From: Citrobacter amalonaticus Y19
Lineage (GTDB): Bacteria > Pseudomonadota > Gammaproteobacteria > Enterobacterales > Enterobacteriaceae
DNA: 64,000 nt
NCBI RefSeq assembly: GCF_000981805.1
Contig: NZ_CP011132.1
Coordinates: forward strand, 3,720,001-3,784,000
Reading direction: 5' to 3'
Shown: positions 51,260-59,863 of the stretch, one piece after another
Numbering within the stretch: the stretch's first letter is position 1
Layout: the number at the start of each line of letters is the position of its first letter
Translations under genes and position numbers: made by a program
Notes under the pieces: generated by a model
Seen by the model: the letters and a program-made list of their open reading frames with translations, nothing else
Databases searched by the model: none
What the model was told of the DNA's origin: nothing

Positions 51260-53314
51260 ATGGTACCCTTAACATTCTCTCGTTTAAAAGCCGCGCGCTG
51301 TCTGCCCATCGTTCTGGCAGCCCTGATTTTCGCCGGCTGTGGCACCCAGGCGCCCGATCAGAGCACTGCCCATATGCAGGGCACAGCGCAAGCTGATTCC
51401 GGCTTTTATCTGCAACAGATGCAGCAAAGCGCAAATGATAGCAAGACCAACTGGCAATTACTCGCCATTCGTGCGCTGCTGAAAGAAGGCAAAAGCCAGC
51501 AGGCTATCGAACTGTTTAACCAACTGCCGCAGGATCTGAATGATACCCAGCGTCGGGAACAGTCGCTGCTGTCGGCAGAAATAAAAATCGCCCAGCAGGA
51601 TTATGCGGGCGCACTCAAGGCGTTGGGCAATATTGACGTTGCCGCACTGGATAAAAACCAGCAAATCCGCTTCTGGCAAATGGGCATCGCCGCTGAGCAA
51701 GGTCGTCCTTCTCTGGCCCTGCTTCGCGCCCTGATTGCGCAGGAACCGCTGCTTGACGCGAAAGAGAAACAAGCCAACATCGACGCCACCTGGCAAGCGT
51801 TGTCTGCCATGACGCAGGAGCAAGCTCAGGCGTTGGTTATCAATGCCGATGAAAACGTGTTGCAGGGCTGGCTGGATCTGCAACGTGTCTGGTTTGATAA
51901 CCGTAGCGATCCGGACATGATGAAAGCGGGCATTGCCGACTGGCAAAAGCGCTATCCGCAAAATCCGGGAGCAAAACTGCTGCCAACCCAACTGGTCAAC
52001 GTGCAGAGCTTTAAACCCGCCTCGACCAGTAAAATCGCCCTGCTGCTGCCGCTGAACGGTCAGGCTGCCGTATTTGGTCGCACCATTCAACAGGGCTTTG
52101 AAGCAGCCAAAAATCTTGGTACGCAGCCTGTCGACGCGCAGCCCGCCGCACAACCGGCTCCGGTCGCAGCCCCTACGCCGGCGGATCCACAGCCGCAGGC
52201 GACCGATGGCGTCGCCAGTCCTTCCCAGGCTTCGGTGAGCGATTTGACCCACGACGAGCAGGCCGAACAGCCCGCGCCGGTCAGCGCACCGCAGGCAACG
52301 CCTGCGCAGCCAGCCACCGCAAGCGCGGCGGCAAATCCTTCCGCTGAGCTGAAAATTTATGACACCAGCGCACAACCGCTCGATCAGATCCTGACGCAGG
52401 TTCAGCAGGACGGCGCGAGTATCGTGGTCGGTCCGCTGCTGAAAAACAACGTCGACGAACTGCTTAAAAGCAACACCCCGTTGAACGTGCTGGCGCTTAA
52501 CCAGCCGGAATCGGTGCAGAGCCGCGCAAACATCTGCTACTTCGCCCTCTCACCGGAAGATGAAGCGCGTGATGCGGCGCGCCATATCCGTGAACAGGGC
52601 AAACAGTCGCCACTGCTGCTGATCCCGCGTAGCGCGCTTGGCGATCGTGTTGCTAACGCCTTTGCCCAGGAGTGGCAAAAACTGGGTGGCGCGACGGTGC
52701 TGCAACAGAAATTTGGCTCGACGGCGGAACTGCGCATGGGCGTCAACGGCGGTTCCGGGATAGCGTTAACCGGTAGCCCGATCGCTGCCAGCACACCATC
52801 TCAACCCGGCGTCACTATTGGCAATTTAACCATTCCGGCGCCGCCAACGGATGCGCAAATCAGCGGTAACGGTGGTCGCGTGGATGCCGTGTATATTCTG
52901 GCGACACCCAATGAGATCGCCTTCATCAAGCCGATGATCGCCATGCGCAATGGCAGCCAGAGCGGTGCAACGCTGTACGCCAGTTCACGTAGCGCGCAGG
53001 GAACTGCCGGTCCTGACTTCCGTCTGGAAATGGATGGCCTGCAATACAGCGAGATCCCGATGCTGGCGGGCGCGAACCCGTCGCTGATGCAACAGGCGCT
53101 CGGCGCCGTGCATAACGACTACTCGCTGGCGCGCATGTATGCGATGGGCGTGGACGCCTGGTCGCTGGCGAACCATTTCTCCCAGATGCGTCAGGTGCAG
53201 GGCTTCGAAATTAATGGGAATACCGGCGCGCTGACCGCCAGTCAGGACTGTGTGATTAACAGGAAGTTATCATGGCTCCAGTACCAACAAGGGCAGATTG
53301 TCCCCGCCAGTTAA
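51260..53314 (+). CDS. lpoA: Outer-membrane lipoprotein activator of PBP1A
   Basis: 684 residues. The lipobox is ALIFAGC with Cys27, followed by an N-terminal TPR-like helical domain (about 28-255), a low-complexity Pro/Ala/Gln linker (about 292-365, for example PVAAPTPADPQPQ) and a C-terminal periplasmic-binding-protein-like domain. It is anchored in the outer membrane and reaches through the peptidoglycan to stimulate PBP1A transpeptidation. It is about six residues longer than K-12 LpoA, probably in the linker. It overlaps yraN by 43 bases. Confidence 0.96.
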   Translation: MVPLTFSRLKAARCLPIVLAALIFAGCGTQAPDQSTAHMQGTAQADSGFYLQQMQQSANDSKTNWQLLAIRALLKEGKSQQAIELFNQLPQDLNDTQRREQSLLSAEIKIAQQDYAGALKALGNIDVAALDKNQQIRFWQMGIAAEQGRPSLALLRALIAQEPLLDAKEKQANIDATWQALSAMTQEQAQALVINADENVLQGWLDLQRVWFDNRSDPDMMKAGIADWQKRYPQNPGAKLLPTQLVNVQSFKPASTSKIALLLPLNGQAAVFGRTIQQGFEAAKNLGTQPVDAQPAAQPAPVAAPTPADPQPQATDGVASPSQASVSDLTHDEQAEQPAPVSAPQATPAQPATASAAANPSAELKIYDTSAQPLDQILTQVQQDGASIVVGPLLKNNVDELLKSNTPLNVLALNQPESVQSRANICYFALSPEDEARDAARHIREQGKQSPLLLIPRSALGDRVANAFAQEWQKLGGATVLQQKFGSTAELRMGVNGGSGIALTGSPIAASTPSQPGVTIGNLTIPAPPTDAQISGNGGRVDAVYILATPNEIAFIKPMIAMRNGSQSGATLYASSRSAQGTAGPDFRLEMDGLQYSEIPMLAGANPSLMQQALGAVHNDYSLARMYAMGVDAWSLANHFSQMRQVQGFEINGNTGALTASQDCVINRKLSWLQYQQGQIVPAS

Positions 53315-53667
53315 CGAGCAAACAGGCCGGTGACGCGTGGGAAACCACCGCGCGTCGCTGGCTGGAGCGCAAGGGACTGCATTTTATCGCCGCCAACGTG
53401 CATGAACGCGGCGGCGAAATTGATCTGATTATGCGTGATGGCAAGACGACCGTCTTTATTGAGGTCCGCTACCGACGCTCTACCACGTTCGGTGGCGCCG
53501 CTGCCAGTGTGACGCGCAGCAAGCAACGTAAATTATTACAAGCTGCCCGCTTGTGGCTCGCGCGCCACAATGGGAGTTTTGATACTGTGGATTGCCGGTT
53601 CGATGTGTTAGCCTTCACCGGAAATGATGTTGAGTGGTTCAGGAATGCCTTTACTGACTGCTCATAA
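53272..53667 (+). CDS. yraN: UPF0102 endonuclease-like protein
   Basis: 131 residues matching E. coli YraN. It contains the PD-(D/E)XK-like core GGEIDLIMRDGKTTVFIEVR, with the usual catalytic Lys of the motif replaced by Arg (EVRYR). The cellular function is unknown; the fold resembles Holliday-junction resolvases. The ATG at 53272 lies within the end of lpoA in another frame and gives the K-12 length, so translation is likely coupled. Confidence 0.92.
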   Translation: MAPVPTRADCPRQLTSKQAGDAWETTARRWLERKGLHFIAANVHERGGEIDLIMRDGKTTVFIEVRYRRSTTFGGAAASVTRSKQRKLLQAARLWLARHNGSFDTVDCRFDVLAFTGNDVEWFRNAFTDCS

Positions 53668-53734
53668 TTGAAGATTCAGAGCAGACCCATTGGGCAAATA
53701 AAATAGCCTAATGGGTCAACTCTTAAGGATTAGC

Positions 53735-54325
53735 GTGTTAGACAGAATTAAAGTCTGCTTTACCGAAAGCATTCAAACTCAAATTGCAGCAGCAGAAGCC
53801 CTTCCGGATGCTATCTCTCGCGCCGCCGTGACGCTGGTTCATTCACTGCTTAATGGCAACAAAATTCTCTGTTGTGGTAATGGGACATCCGCTGCCAACG
53901 CACAGCATTTTGCTGCCAGCATGATCAACCGCTTTGAGACAGAACGCCCCAGTTTACCTGCGATTGCACTAAATACGGATAATGTGGTCTTAACAGCGAT
54001 TGCTAACGACCGTCTGCATGACGAAGTGTATGCAAAACAGGTTCGGGCGTTGGGTCATGCGGGCGATGTCTTACTGGCCATCTCGACGCGCGGCAACAGC
54101 CGCGATATCGTTAAGGCCGTGGAAGCAGCGGTCACGCGAGACATGACGATTGTAGCACTGACCGGGTATGACGGCGGTGAACTGGCTGGATTATTAGGGC
54201 CACAGGATGTAGAGATCCGCATCCCTTCGCACCACAGCGCACGCATTCAGGAAATGCATATGCTAACGGTAAACTGCCTGTGCGATCTGATCGATAACAC
54301 GCTTTTCCCCCACCAGGATGATTAA
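53735..54325 (+). CDS. diaA: DnaA initiator-associating protein
   Basis: 196 residues from a GTG at 53735, 5 bp after AAGGA; this matches the E. coli length. The frame extends 8 codons further upstream, without family similarity. A single SIS domain of the GmhA type is present, with CCGNGTSAANAQHFAA and AISTRGNSRDIV. DiaA is a tetramer that binds several DnaA molecules and promotes timely initiation at oriC. It lies between yraN and dolP as in E. coli. Confidence 0.94.
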   Translation: MLDRIKVCFTESIQTQIAAAEALPDAISRAAVTLVHSLLNGNKILCCGNGTSAANAQHFAASMINRFETERPSLPAIALNTDNVVLTAIANDRLHDEVYAKQVRALGHAGDVLLAISTRGNSRDIVKAVEAAVTRDMTIVALTGYDGGELAGLLGPQDVEIRIPSHHSARIQEMHMLTVNCLCDLIDNTLFPHQDD

Positions 54326-54334
54326 GGAGTACAC

Positions 54335-54910
54335 ATGAAGGCTTTATCGCCAATCGCAGTCCTTATTTCTGCTCTGCTATTGCAAGGTTGTGTGGCCGCC
54401 GCGGTTGTCGGTACCGCCGCCGTTGGCACCAAAGCAGCAACAGACCCACGTAGCGTAGGCACTCAGGTGGACGATGGAACCCTGGAAGTGCGCGTCAACA
54501 GTGCGCTGTCGAAAGATGCGCAGATCAAGAAAGAAGCCCGCATTAACGTGACGGCTTATCAGGGTAAAGTATTGCTGGTCGGTCAGTCGCCGAATAGCGA
54601 ACTTCCTTCACGCGCCAAACAGATTGCAATGGGCGTCGATGGAACCACCGAAGTCTATAACGAGATCCGTCAGGGCCAGCCGATTGGCATGGGCACCGCG
54701 TCAAACGACACCTGGATCACCACTAAAGTGCGCTCTCAGTTGCTGACCAGCGACCAGGTTAAATCATCAAACGTGAAAGTGACGACCGAAAACGGCGAAG
54801 TGTTCCTGTTGGGTCTGGTGACCGAACGTGAAGCGAAAGCGGCTGCGGATATCGCCAGCCGGGTTAGCGGCGTGACGCGCGTCACCACGGCATTTACCTT
54901 CATCAAGTAA
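54335..54910 (+). CDS. dolP: Outer-membrane lipoprotein with two BON domains
   Basis: 191 residues. The lipobox is LLLQGC with Cys19, followed by two BON domains (about 47-115 and 125-190), the second with ITTKVRSQLLTSDQVKSSN. Formerly YraP, it localises to the division site, binds anionic phospholipid, and supports outer-membrane integrity and BAM function. It is under sigma-E control in E. coli. It follows diaA by 9 bp. Confidence 0.96.
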   Translation: MKALSPIAVLISALLLQGCVAAAVVGTAAVGTKAATDPRSVGTQVDDGTLEVRVNSALSKDAQIKKEARINVTAYQGKVLLVGQSPNSELPSRAKQIAMGVDGTTEVYNEIRQGQPIGMGTASNDTWITTKVRSQLLTSDQVKSSNVKVTTENGEVFLLGLVTEREAKAAADIASRVSGVTRVTTAFTFIK

Positions 54911-54914
54911 TCCC

Positions 54915-55038
54915 CGTAGGCCTGATTAGACGCTTTTGCGTCGTCATCAGGCCGAATTTGCCGGATGGCGGCGTGACCGCCTTACCCGGCCTACAGAGTG
55001 TATTATCGTAGGTCGGGCAAGCGAAGCGCCCCCGGCAT
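54915..55038. repeat. Cluster of REP units between dolP and yraQ
   Basis: Three REP-like palindromes follow dolP: CGTAGGCCTGATTAGACGC..CATCAGGCCG, GCCGGATGGCGGCGTGACC..GGCCTAC, and CGTAGGTCGGGCAAGCGAAG. They fill the gap between convergent genes. Confidence 0.85.
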
Positions 55039-55044
55039 TCCTGT

Positions 55045-56082
55045 TTATATCAACGCAAGACTTCCCACTATCACGCCCGAGATGACCACCAGCACCGCCG
55101 TTAACCACAGCGCTTTTGCCGGGAACGCTTTACGCAGCATAATCAGCGACGGCAAGCTGACGGCGGGTAATGTCATCAACAGTGCAAGCGCGGGTGCTGT
55201 CCCCATCCCTGCCAGCATCATCGTCTGCACAATCGGGATTTCTGCCGCCGTCGGGATCACAAACAGACAGCCGGCCACCGCTAGCGCAACCACCCACAAC
55301 AGGCTGTTATCAATCGCCCCATCCGCATGTGGAAACAGCCAGACGCGCGCAGCACCCAGGACCAGCACCGCCAGGATGTAGACCGGAATGGTGCTCCAGA
55401 ACAGCGTCCACAGCGCGCGGCCCCAACGGACAAAGAACCCATCCTGCGCGTCCGGTTGCGTGATTTCCACTGGCAACTCAGTCTGCGCAGACTCTTTCAC
55501 CCATTTTTGCACCAGCGTCGCCACCACCAGCACCATTGCCAGCCCGGCGACCAGACGGATCGCCGCGAAATGCCAGCCGAGGACAAAGCCCATAAACACC
55601 AGCGTCGCCGGGTTTAACAACGGATTTCCCATCCAGAATGCCAGCGCCCCACCCATCGAAACCTGCTGGCGACGCATCCCCGCCGCCACGGGTGCGGCAC
55701 AGCAGGTGCACATCATGCCAGGCAGAGAGAAAAGCGTGCCGAACAGCGTGCCGCGAAAACGCGTTTGCCCAAGCGTACGTAACAACCAGTCGCGCGGGAT
55801 CAGAACCTGAATCAGCGAACCGAGGATCACCCCCAGTACCGCTGCCTTCCAGACCGCAATGAAATAGACCATTGCATAGTCCCAGGCCGCCTGCCACGGG
55901 TTCGCATCCGCCTGTGCCAGAATGGATTTACCAATACTGTGAGTTTCTGCGGCAGTGAAGGCTTTCCCGTAATAAGGCTGCCATTTCACATACCAGAGAC
56001 CGACGATGACGACGAGAAAGAAAAGAGCGGGCTTCCACCATTGAAACGGTGTTGCCGCCTGAGATGAAGACTGACCAGCCAT
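55045..56082 (-). CDS. yraQ: Permease-family membrane protein (DUF318/ArsP-like)
   Basis: 345 residues with about eight to ten transmembrane segments, matching E. coli YraQ. The conserved GMMCTCCAAPVAAGMRRQ near residue 117 is the cysteine-rich motif of the permease_2 group, which includes organoarsenical exporters (ArsP). The substrate of YraQ is not known. It lies alone on the minus strand, downstream of yraR. Confidence 0.9.
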   Translation of the reverse strand: MAGQSSSQAATPFQWWKPALFFLVVIVGLWYVKWQPYYGKAFTAAETHSIGKSILAQADANPWQAAWDYAMVYFIAVWKAAVLGVILGSLIQVLIPRDWLLRTLGQTRFRGTLFGTLFSLPGMMCTCCAAPVAAGMRRQQVSMGGALAFWMGNPLLNPATLVFMGFVLGWHFAAIRLVAGLAMVLVVATLVQKWVKESAQTELPVEITQPDAQDGFFVRWGRALWTLFWSTIPVYILAVLVLGAARVWLFPHADGAIDNSLLWVVALAVAGCLFVIPTAAEIPIVQTMMLAGMGTAPALALLMTLPAVSLPSLIMLRKAFPAKALWLTAVLVVISGVIVGSLALI

Positions 56083-56170
56083 AGCATTCCCCAGGGCGTT
56101 TGAGAGTAATAAGCCGGGAATATACGCCTTTGGGAAATGTTTGGAAATGCTAAATTGGCCGGGTGAATTG

Positions 56171-56806
56171 TCAGGCGGCCCTCTCCCGCAGCCGGGACGA
56201 GGTCAGGATCGTTACACCTTCATGTTCAGGCGCCAGCGCGTCTGCCAGCATCGCGCGCGCCACGTCCCGCGCATCAATCGACTTCCAGTTGCCGGGCAGC
56301 AGCCGGAATAACGGCGCAAAAAGGGTTTCGCTGAACCGCTGTCTGGCGCGGTCGCCGAGCAGCATCGACGGGCGCGCAATCGTCAGCTTTGGCCACGCCT
56401 GCGCAATCAGCGCCTCTTCCATCTCCCCTTTTACACGGTTGTAGAAAAACGGCGAGTGGGCGTTGGCCCCCATCGAACTCACCACCAGCATATGCTGCGC
56501 GCCCAGACGGCGGCCGGTCAAGGCGGTGTCGACCACCAGCGTATAGTCGGCATGAATAAACGCCTCTTTGCTGCCGGCTTCGCGCCGGGTCGTGCCCAGA
56601 CAGCAAAAAACGATATCGACAGGATCGGTGACCTGCGCCAGCGCATCGCTCAGTTGCGGATCGTGAGGATTATAGACGCCAGGCATGTCTGCCAGCGGAC
56701 GTCGCGTTGGTGCGGCAATCGAATGGATCTTCGGTTCATTAAGCAGCATCCGCAGCAAATGCCCGCCAACCAACCCGGTCGCCCCGGTAATCAGTACCTG
56801 ACTCAT
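56171..56806 (-). CDS. yraR: Atypical short-chain dehydrogenase/NAD(P)-binding protein
   Basis: 211 residues from the ATG at 56806, which matches E. coli YraR. The N-terminal GATGLVGGHLLRMLL is a dinucleotide-binding motif, followed by DIVFCCLGTTRREAGSKEAF and YNRVKGEMEEAL with the Tyr-x3-Lys pair. It is related to HTATIP2/TIP30-like proteins. The substrate is unknown. The frame extends upstream toward yhbP without family match. In K-12 yhbO separates it from yhbP; here only 29 bp does. Confidence 0.9.
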   Translation of the reverse strand: MSQVLITGATGLVGGHLLRMLLNEPKIHSIAAPTRRPLADMPGVYNPHDPQLSDALAQVTDPVDIVFCCLGTTRREAGSKEAFIHADYTLVVDTALTGRRLGAQHMLVVSSMGANAHSPFFYNRVKGEMEEALIAQAWPKLTIARPSMLLGDRARQRFSETLFAPLFRLLPGNWKSIDARDVARAMLADALAPEHEGVTILTSSRLRERAA

Positions 56807-56835
56807 CGCCTTCTCCTCGTCCTGGACTCTTCTAA

Positions 56836-57276
56836 CTATACAACACCGAGTGCGTCGCGCACCCACACCAACTTTTTGCCAAAACCCAGAGTGTTGTCGG
56901 TGAATTTGAGTTCATCCAGGCGGATTTCCCATACCGGCGCGGACAACATTCTGGCGACCGGGAAGCGGCGAAGATAGGCCTGTCGCGCCGCGTCGCTCTC
57001 TTCTCCTGCCAGTAGACGGATCTCGCCTTTAAACTGCACGCCGCGAATCAAGGCGACCGTTTTTGGTTGACCGTTGACGGTTCCGGCAACGGGTGCTCGC
57101 GGGCCTGACATCTGCGCATGACGCGTTTTCTCTTCCGTCAGCAGATAAAAAACCACTTTTTTGGCGTCGAAGAGATAAAACGCATTTGCACACCACAGTT
57201 CGCCTTCGTGATGCACGCACCAGGTCACAACGTGTTGTTTTGTCAGCCAACGACCGATCGCAGTGAGTGTTTCCAT
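56836..57276 (-). CDS. yhbP: UPF0306 FMN-binding split-barrel protein
   Basis: 146 residues matching E. coli YhbP, with HVVTWCVHHEGELWCANAFY and RHAQMSGPRAPVAGTVNGQ typical of the pyridoxamine-phosphate-oxidase-like split barrel. The function is unknown; flavin binding is inferred from the fold. It is divergent from yhbQ with a 52-bp gap. Confidence 0.9.
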   Translation of the reverse strand: METLTAIGRWLTKQHVVTWCVHHEGELWCANAFYLFDAKKVVFYLLTEEKTRHAQMSGPRAPVAGTVNGQPKTVALIRGVQFKGEIRLLAGEESDAARQAYLRRFPVARMLSAPVWEIRLDELKFTDNTLGFGKKLVWVRDALGVV

Positions 57277-57328
57277 CTCGGTTCTCTTTTATACTGGATG
57301 CCAGAAACGTAACACGCCGAAGGCTATG

Positions 57329-57631
57329 ATGACACCCTGGTATCTTTATCTGATCCGCACCGCCGACAATGCCCTGTATACCGGTATCACGACCGACGTG
57401 GCTCGCCGCTACCAGCAGCATCAATGTGGCAAAGGCGCGAAGGCGCTACGCGGAAAAGGGGAGTTGACGCTGGCGTTTTCCGCACCGGTTGGCGATCGCT
57501 CACTGGCGCTACGCGCAGAATACCGGGTCAAAAAACTCACCAAGCAGCAGAAAGAACGACTCGTCGCGGAAGGCGAAGGGTTTGCAGCGTTACTGAACGA
57601 TCTGCAAACCCCGGCGCTTAAAAACGATTAA
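57329..57631 (+). CDS. yhbQ: GIY-YIG nuclease-family protein
   Basis: 100 residues starting MTPWYLYLIRTADNALYTGI, which carries the GIY-YIG-type core (YLYLIRT then LYTGIT), plus AEYRVKKLTKQQKERL. E. coli YhbQ is reported to have nuclease activity linked to DNA repair. GAAGG lies at a good distance before the second of two adjacent ATGs, matching the family start. Its last 14 bases overlap the 3' end of the convergent yhbS. Confidence 0.92.
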   Translation: MTPWYLYLIRTADNALYTGITTDVARRYQQHQCGKGAKALRGKGELTLAFSAPVGDRSLALRAEYRVKKLTKQQKERLVAEGEGFAALLNDLQTPALKND

Positions 57632-58121
57632 AGTGATCGTGATACTCGACCAGTCCCGTGACGCCGCTTAGCGCGTCTTCCGCTAAACGATGCACCTGGA
57701 ACGCGCTTTCGGTGCCCGGCCAGCGGCAATGCAGATCGTAATGGGCGGCCAGTTCGAAACCAAAGCGGCTGTACAGTGCCGGATCGCCCAGGGTGACCAC
57801 AGCGGCATAGCCAAATTCGTTGAGTGAATCCAGCCCTTCATAGACCAGCTGGCGCGCCAGACCTTGACCACGGTAGCTTTCATCGACAGCCAGCGGCGCC
57901 ATGCCGACCCACTGCAGATCTTCGCCCTGCACATCGACGGGGCTGAATGCCACGTAACCCACCACCTGACCTTCATCGTCGGTGGCGACCAGACCGAGCG
58001 TCAGAAAACCATCTTCACGCAGGGAATGTACCAGCTTCGCTTCCGCATCGCTTTCGAATGAACGACGCAGCAGGGCATCAATACCGGGTGCGTCAATGGG
58101 AATTTCTACTCGAATCAGCAT
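57618..58121 (-). CDS. yhbS: GNAT-family N-acetyltransferase
   Basis: 167 residues with the GNAT fold; the acetyl-CoA loop is DESYRGQGLARQLVYEGL near residue 80. It matches E. coli YhbS, whose substrate is not established. It overlaps the end of ubiT by 7 bases, so the two are co-transcribed and coupled. It is also convergent with yhbQ, overlapping by 14 bases. Confidence 0.92.
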   Translation of the reverse strand: MLIRVEIPIDAPGIDALLRRSFESDAEAKLVHSLREDGFLTLGLVATDDEGQVVGYVAFSPVDVQGEDLQWVGMAPLAVDESYRGQGLARQLVYEGLDSLNEFGYAAVVTLGDPALYSRFGFELAAHYDLHCRWPGTESAFQVHRLAEDALSGVTGLVEYHDHFNRF

Positions 58122-58639
58122 GGTTCACCTACCGATGTCTGTTTGGTTTCTGGCGAGTATTTCATGCCCGCCTCAACAAAATCCGCCAGTTGCAGCAGCA
58201 TGACGCGCAACGCTTTGGGCATCTGCTCCAGCTCAATGGCATCCATCAGGTTCTTCACATACAACCCTAACTCCGTATCCCCTTCGATCACCAGACGGCG
58301 CTGGAAGAAGAGCGTATCCGGATCCTGCTTACGCGCGACGATCATCAGCAGATCGCTGGCGTCAGCGCTAAAACTCACGTCGGCTTGCGCATCCTTGCTG
58401 ACGATCAGTTTGTCATTCTCAACTGAGGTATACCACTTCAGGCCGATATCACGAACCGTAATGCTTAGCCAACGGCCTTCAAGGAACTCCAGCTCCCCGT
58501 CAGCCAGGGCCTGGCGAAACTGCCAGCTCAGGACCTGTTCCAGAACCTGGCGCTGCAGTGCAAAGGGCGTCAGTTTAACTGGCACACTCATCAGAGACGG
58601 ACCGAAATGTACTAAGCGTGAACGCAGCTTATCTAACAC
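58115..58639 (-). CDS. ubiT: SCP2-domain accessory factor of O2-independent ubiquinone synthesis
   Basis: 174 residues from a GTG at 58639, giving the K-12 length and start LDKLRSRLVHFGPSL. The SCP2 lipid-binding domain spans about residues 40-140. UbiT (YhbT) binds lipid intermediates and works with UbiU and UbiV to make ubiquinone without oxygen. The gene is divergent from ubiUV, and the 220-bp gap 58640-58859 must hold both promoters. I found no convincing FNR site there. Confidence 0.94.
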   Translation of the reverse strand: MLDKLRSRLVHFGPSLMSVPVKLTPFALQRQVLEQVLSWQFRQALADGELEFLEGRWLSITVRDIGLKWYTSVENDKLIVSKDAQADVSFSADASDLLMIVARKQDPDTLFFQRRLVIEGDTELGLYVKNLMDAIELEQMPKALRVMLLQLADFVEAGMKYSPETKQTSVGEPC

Positions 58640-58859
58640 GAGCTTTACTCCCTGTTTCAATTATCCTGCTATTTTGCCATATCAGATAAACGACATAGCG
58701 GCGTAAATCAACAATTGCGTACGAAATCCCTACCTCTTTATTACTGATATCAATACGACTTTAACTGCCTTAAATCAAAAATTGTCGCAGCAAGGTTAAC
58801 TAAAATCCTTGTTCGTTAACAATTATGCGTCCCAGGCGGCGCAATCTTCAGGATAAATT

Positions 58860-59855
58860 ATGGAGCTGCTCTGCCCTGCCGGAAATCTCCCGGCGCTTAA
58901 GGCGGCCATCGAAAACGGCGCTGATGCCGTTTATATCGGGCTTAAAGATGATACCAACGCCCGTCACTTCGCCGGCCTTAACTTTACCGAGAAGAAATTG
59001 CAGGAAGCGGTGAGTTTTGTCCATCAACACCGCCGAAAATTGCACATCGCCATTAACACGTTTGCGCATCCCGATGGCTATGCCCGCTGGCAGCGTGCGG
59101 TGGATATGGCCGCGCAATTGGGGGCGGATGCGCTGATCCTCGCCGATCTCGCTATGCTCGAGTATGCCGCAGTTCGTTACCCGCATATTGAGCGCCATGT
59201 CTCTGTTCAGGCCTCGGCGACCAATGAAGAAGCGATCAACTTTTATCATCGCAATTTTGATGTTGCTCGCGTCGTCCTGCCGCGCGTGCTCTCAATCCAT
59301 CAGGTGAAACAGCTTGCCCGCGTGACGCCGGTGCCGCTGGAGGTTTTTGCTTTCGGCAGTCTGTGCATTATGGCCGAAGGCCGCTGTTATCTCTCGTCCT
59401 ATTTGACTGGTGAATCACCCAATACGGTAGGGGCCTGCTCTCCTGCCCGTTTTGTGCGCTGGCAGCAGACGCCGCAGGGGCTGGAATCACGCCTGAATGA
59501 AGTCTTGATCGACCGCTATCAGGACGGGGAAAACGCCGGTTATCCGACGCTGTGTAAAGGTCGCTATCTGGTCGACGGTGAGCGTTACCACGCGCTGGAA
59601 GAACCCACCAGCCTGAACACGCTGGAACTGCTACCAGAACTGCTGGCAGCGAATATTGCCTCAGTGAAAATCGAAGGCCGTCAGCGCAGTCCGGCCTATG
59701 TCAGCCAGGTCGCGAAAGTATGGCGTCAGGCGATCGACCGCTGCATAGCCGACCCGCAGAACTATGCGCCGCAGGCCGTCTGGATGGAGACGCTCGGCGC
59801 GATGTCCGAAGGCACTCAGACGACGCTTGGCGCCTATCACCGTAAATGGCAGTGA
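58860..59855 (+). CDS. ubiU: O2-independent ubiquinone hydroxylation protein UbiU
   Basis: 331 residues of the U32 peptidase family, starting MELLCPAGNLPALKAAIENG. The four cluster ligands Cys169, Cys176, Cys193 and Cys232 are all present (FGSLCIMAEGRC, GACSPAR, LCKGRY). UbiU and UbiV form a heterodimer with a [4Fe-4S] cluster in each subunit, needed for prephenate-dependent hydroxylation steps under anaerobiosis. It is 8 bp upstream of ubiV. Confidence 0.96.
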   Translation: MELLCPAGNLPALKAAIENGADAVYIGLKDDTNARHFAGLNFTEKKLQEAVSFVHQHRRKLHIAINTFAHPDGYARWQRAVDMAAQLGADALILADLAMLEYAAVRYPHIERHVSVQASATNEEAINFYHRNFDVARVVLPRVLSIHQVKQLARVTPVPLEVFAFGSLCIMAEGRCYLSSYLTGESPNTVGACSPARFVRWQQTPQGLESRLNEVLIDRYQDGENAGYPTLCKGRYLVDGERYHALEEPTSLNTLELLPELLAANIASVKIEGRQRSPAYVSQVAKVWRQAIDRCIADPQNYAPQAVWMETLGAMSEGTQTTLGAYHRKWQ

Positions 59856-59863
59856 GAGAAGCA

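Noticed and set aside
51458..52375. 305-codon frame opposite lpoA
   Set aside because: Antisense shadow; Arg/Cys/Gln-rich with no domain, over a gene with clear lipobox and family length.
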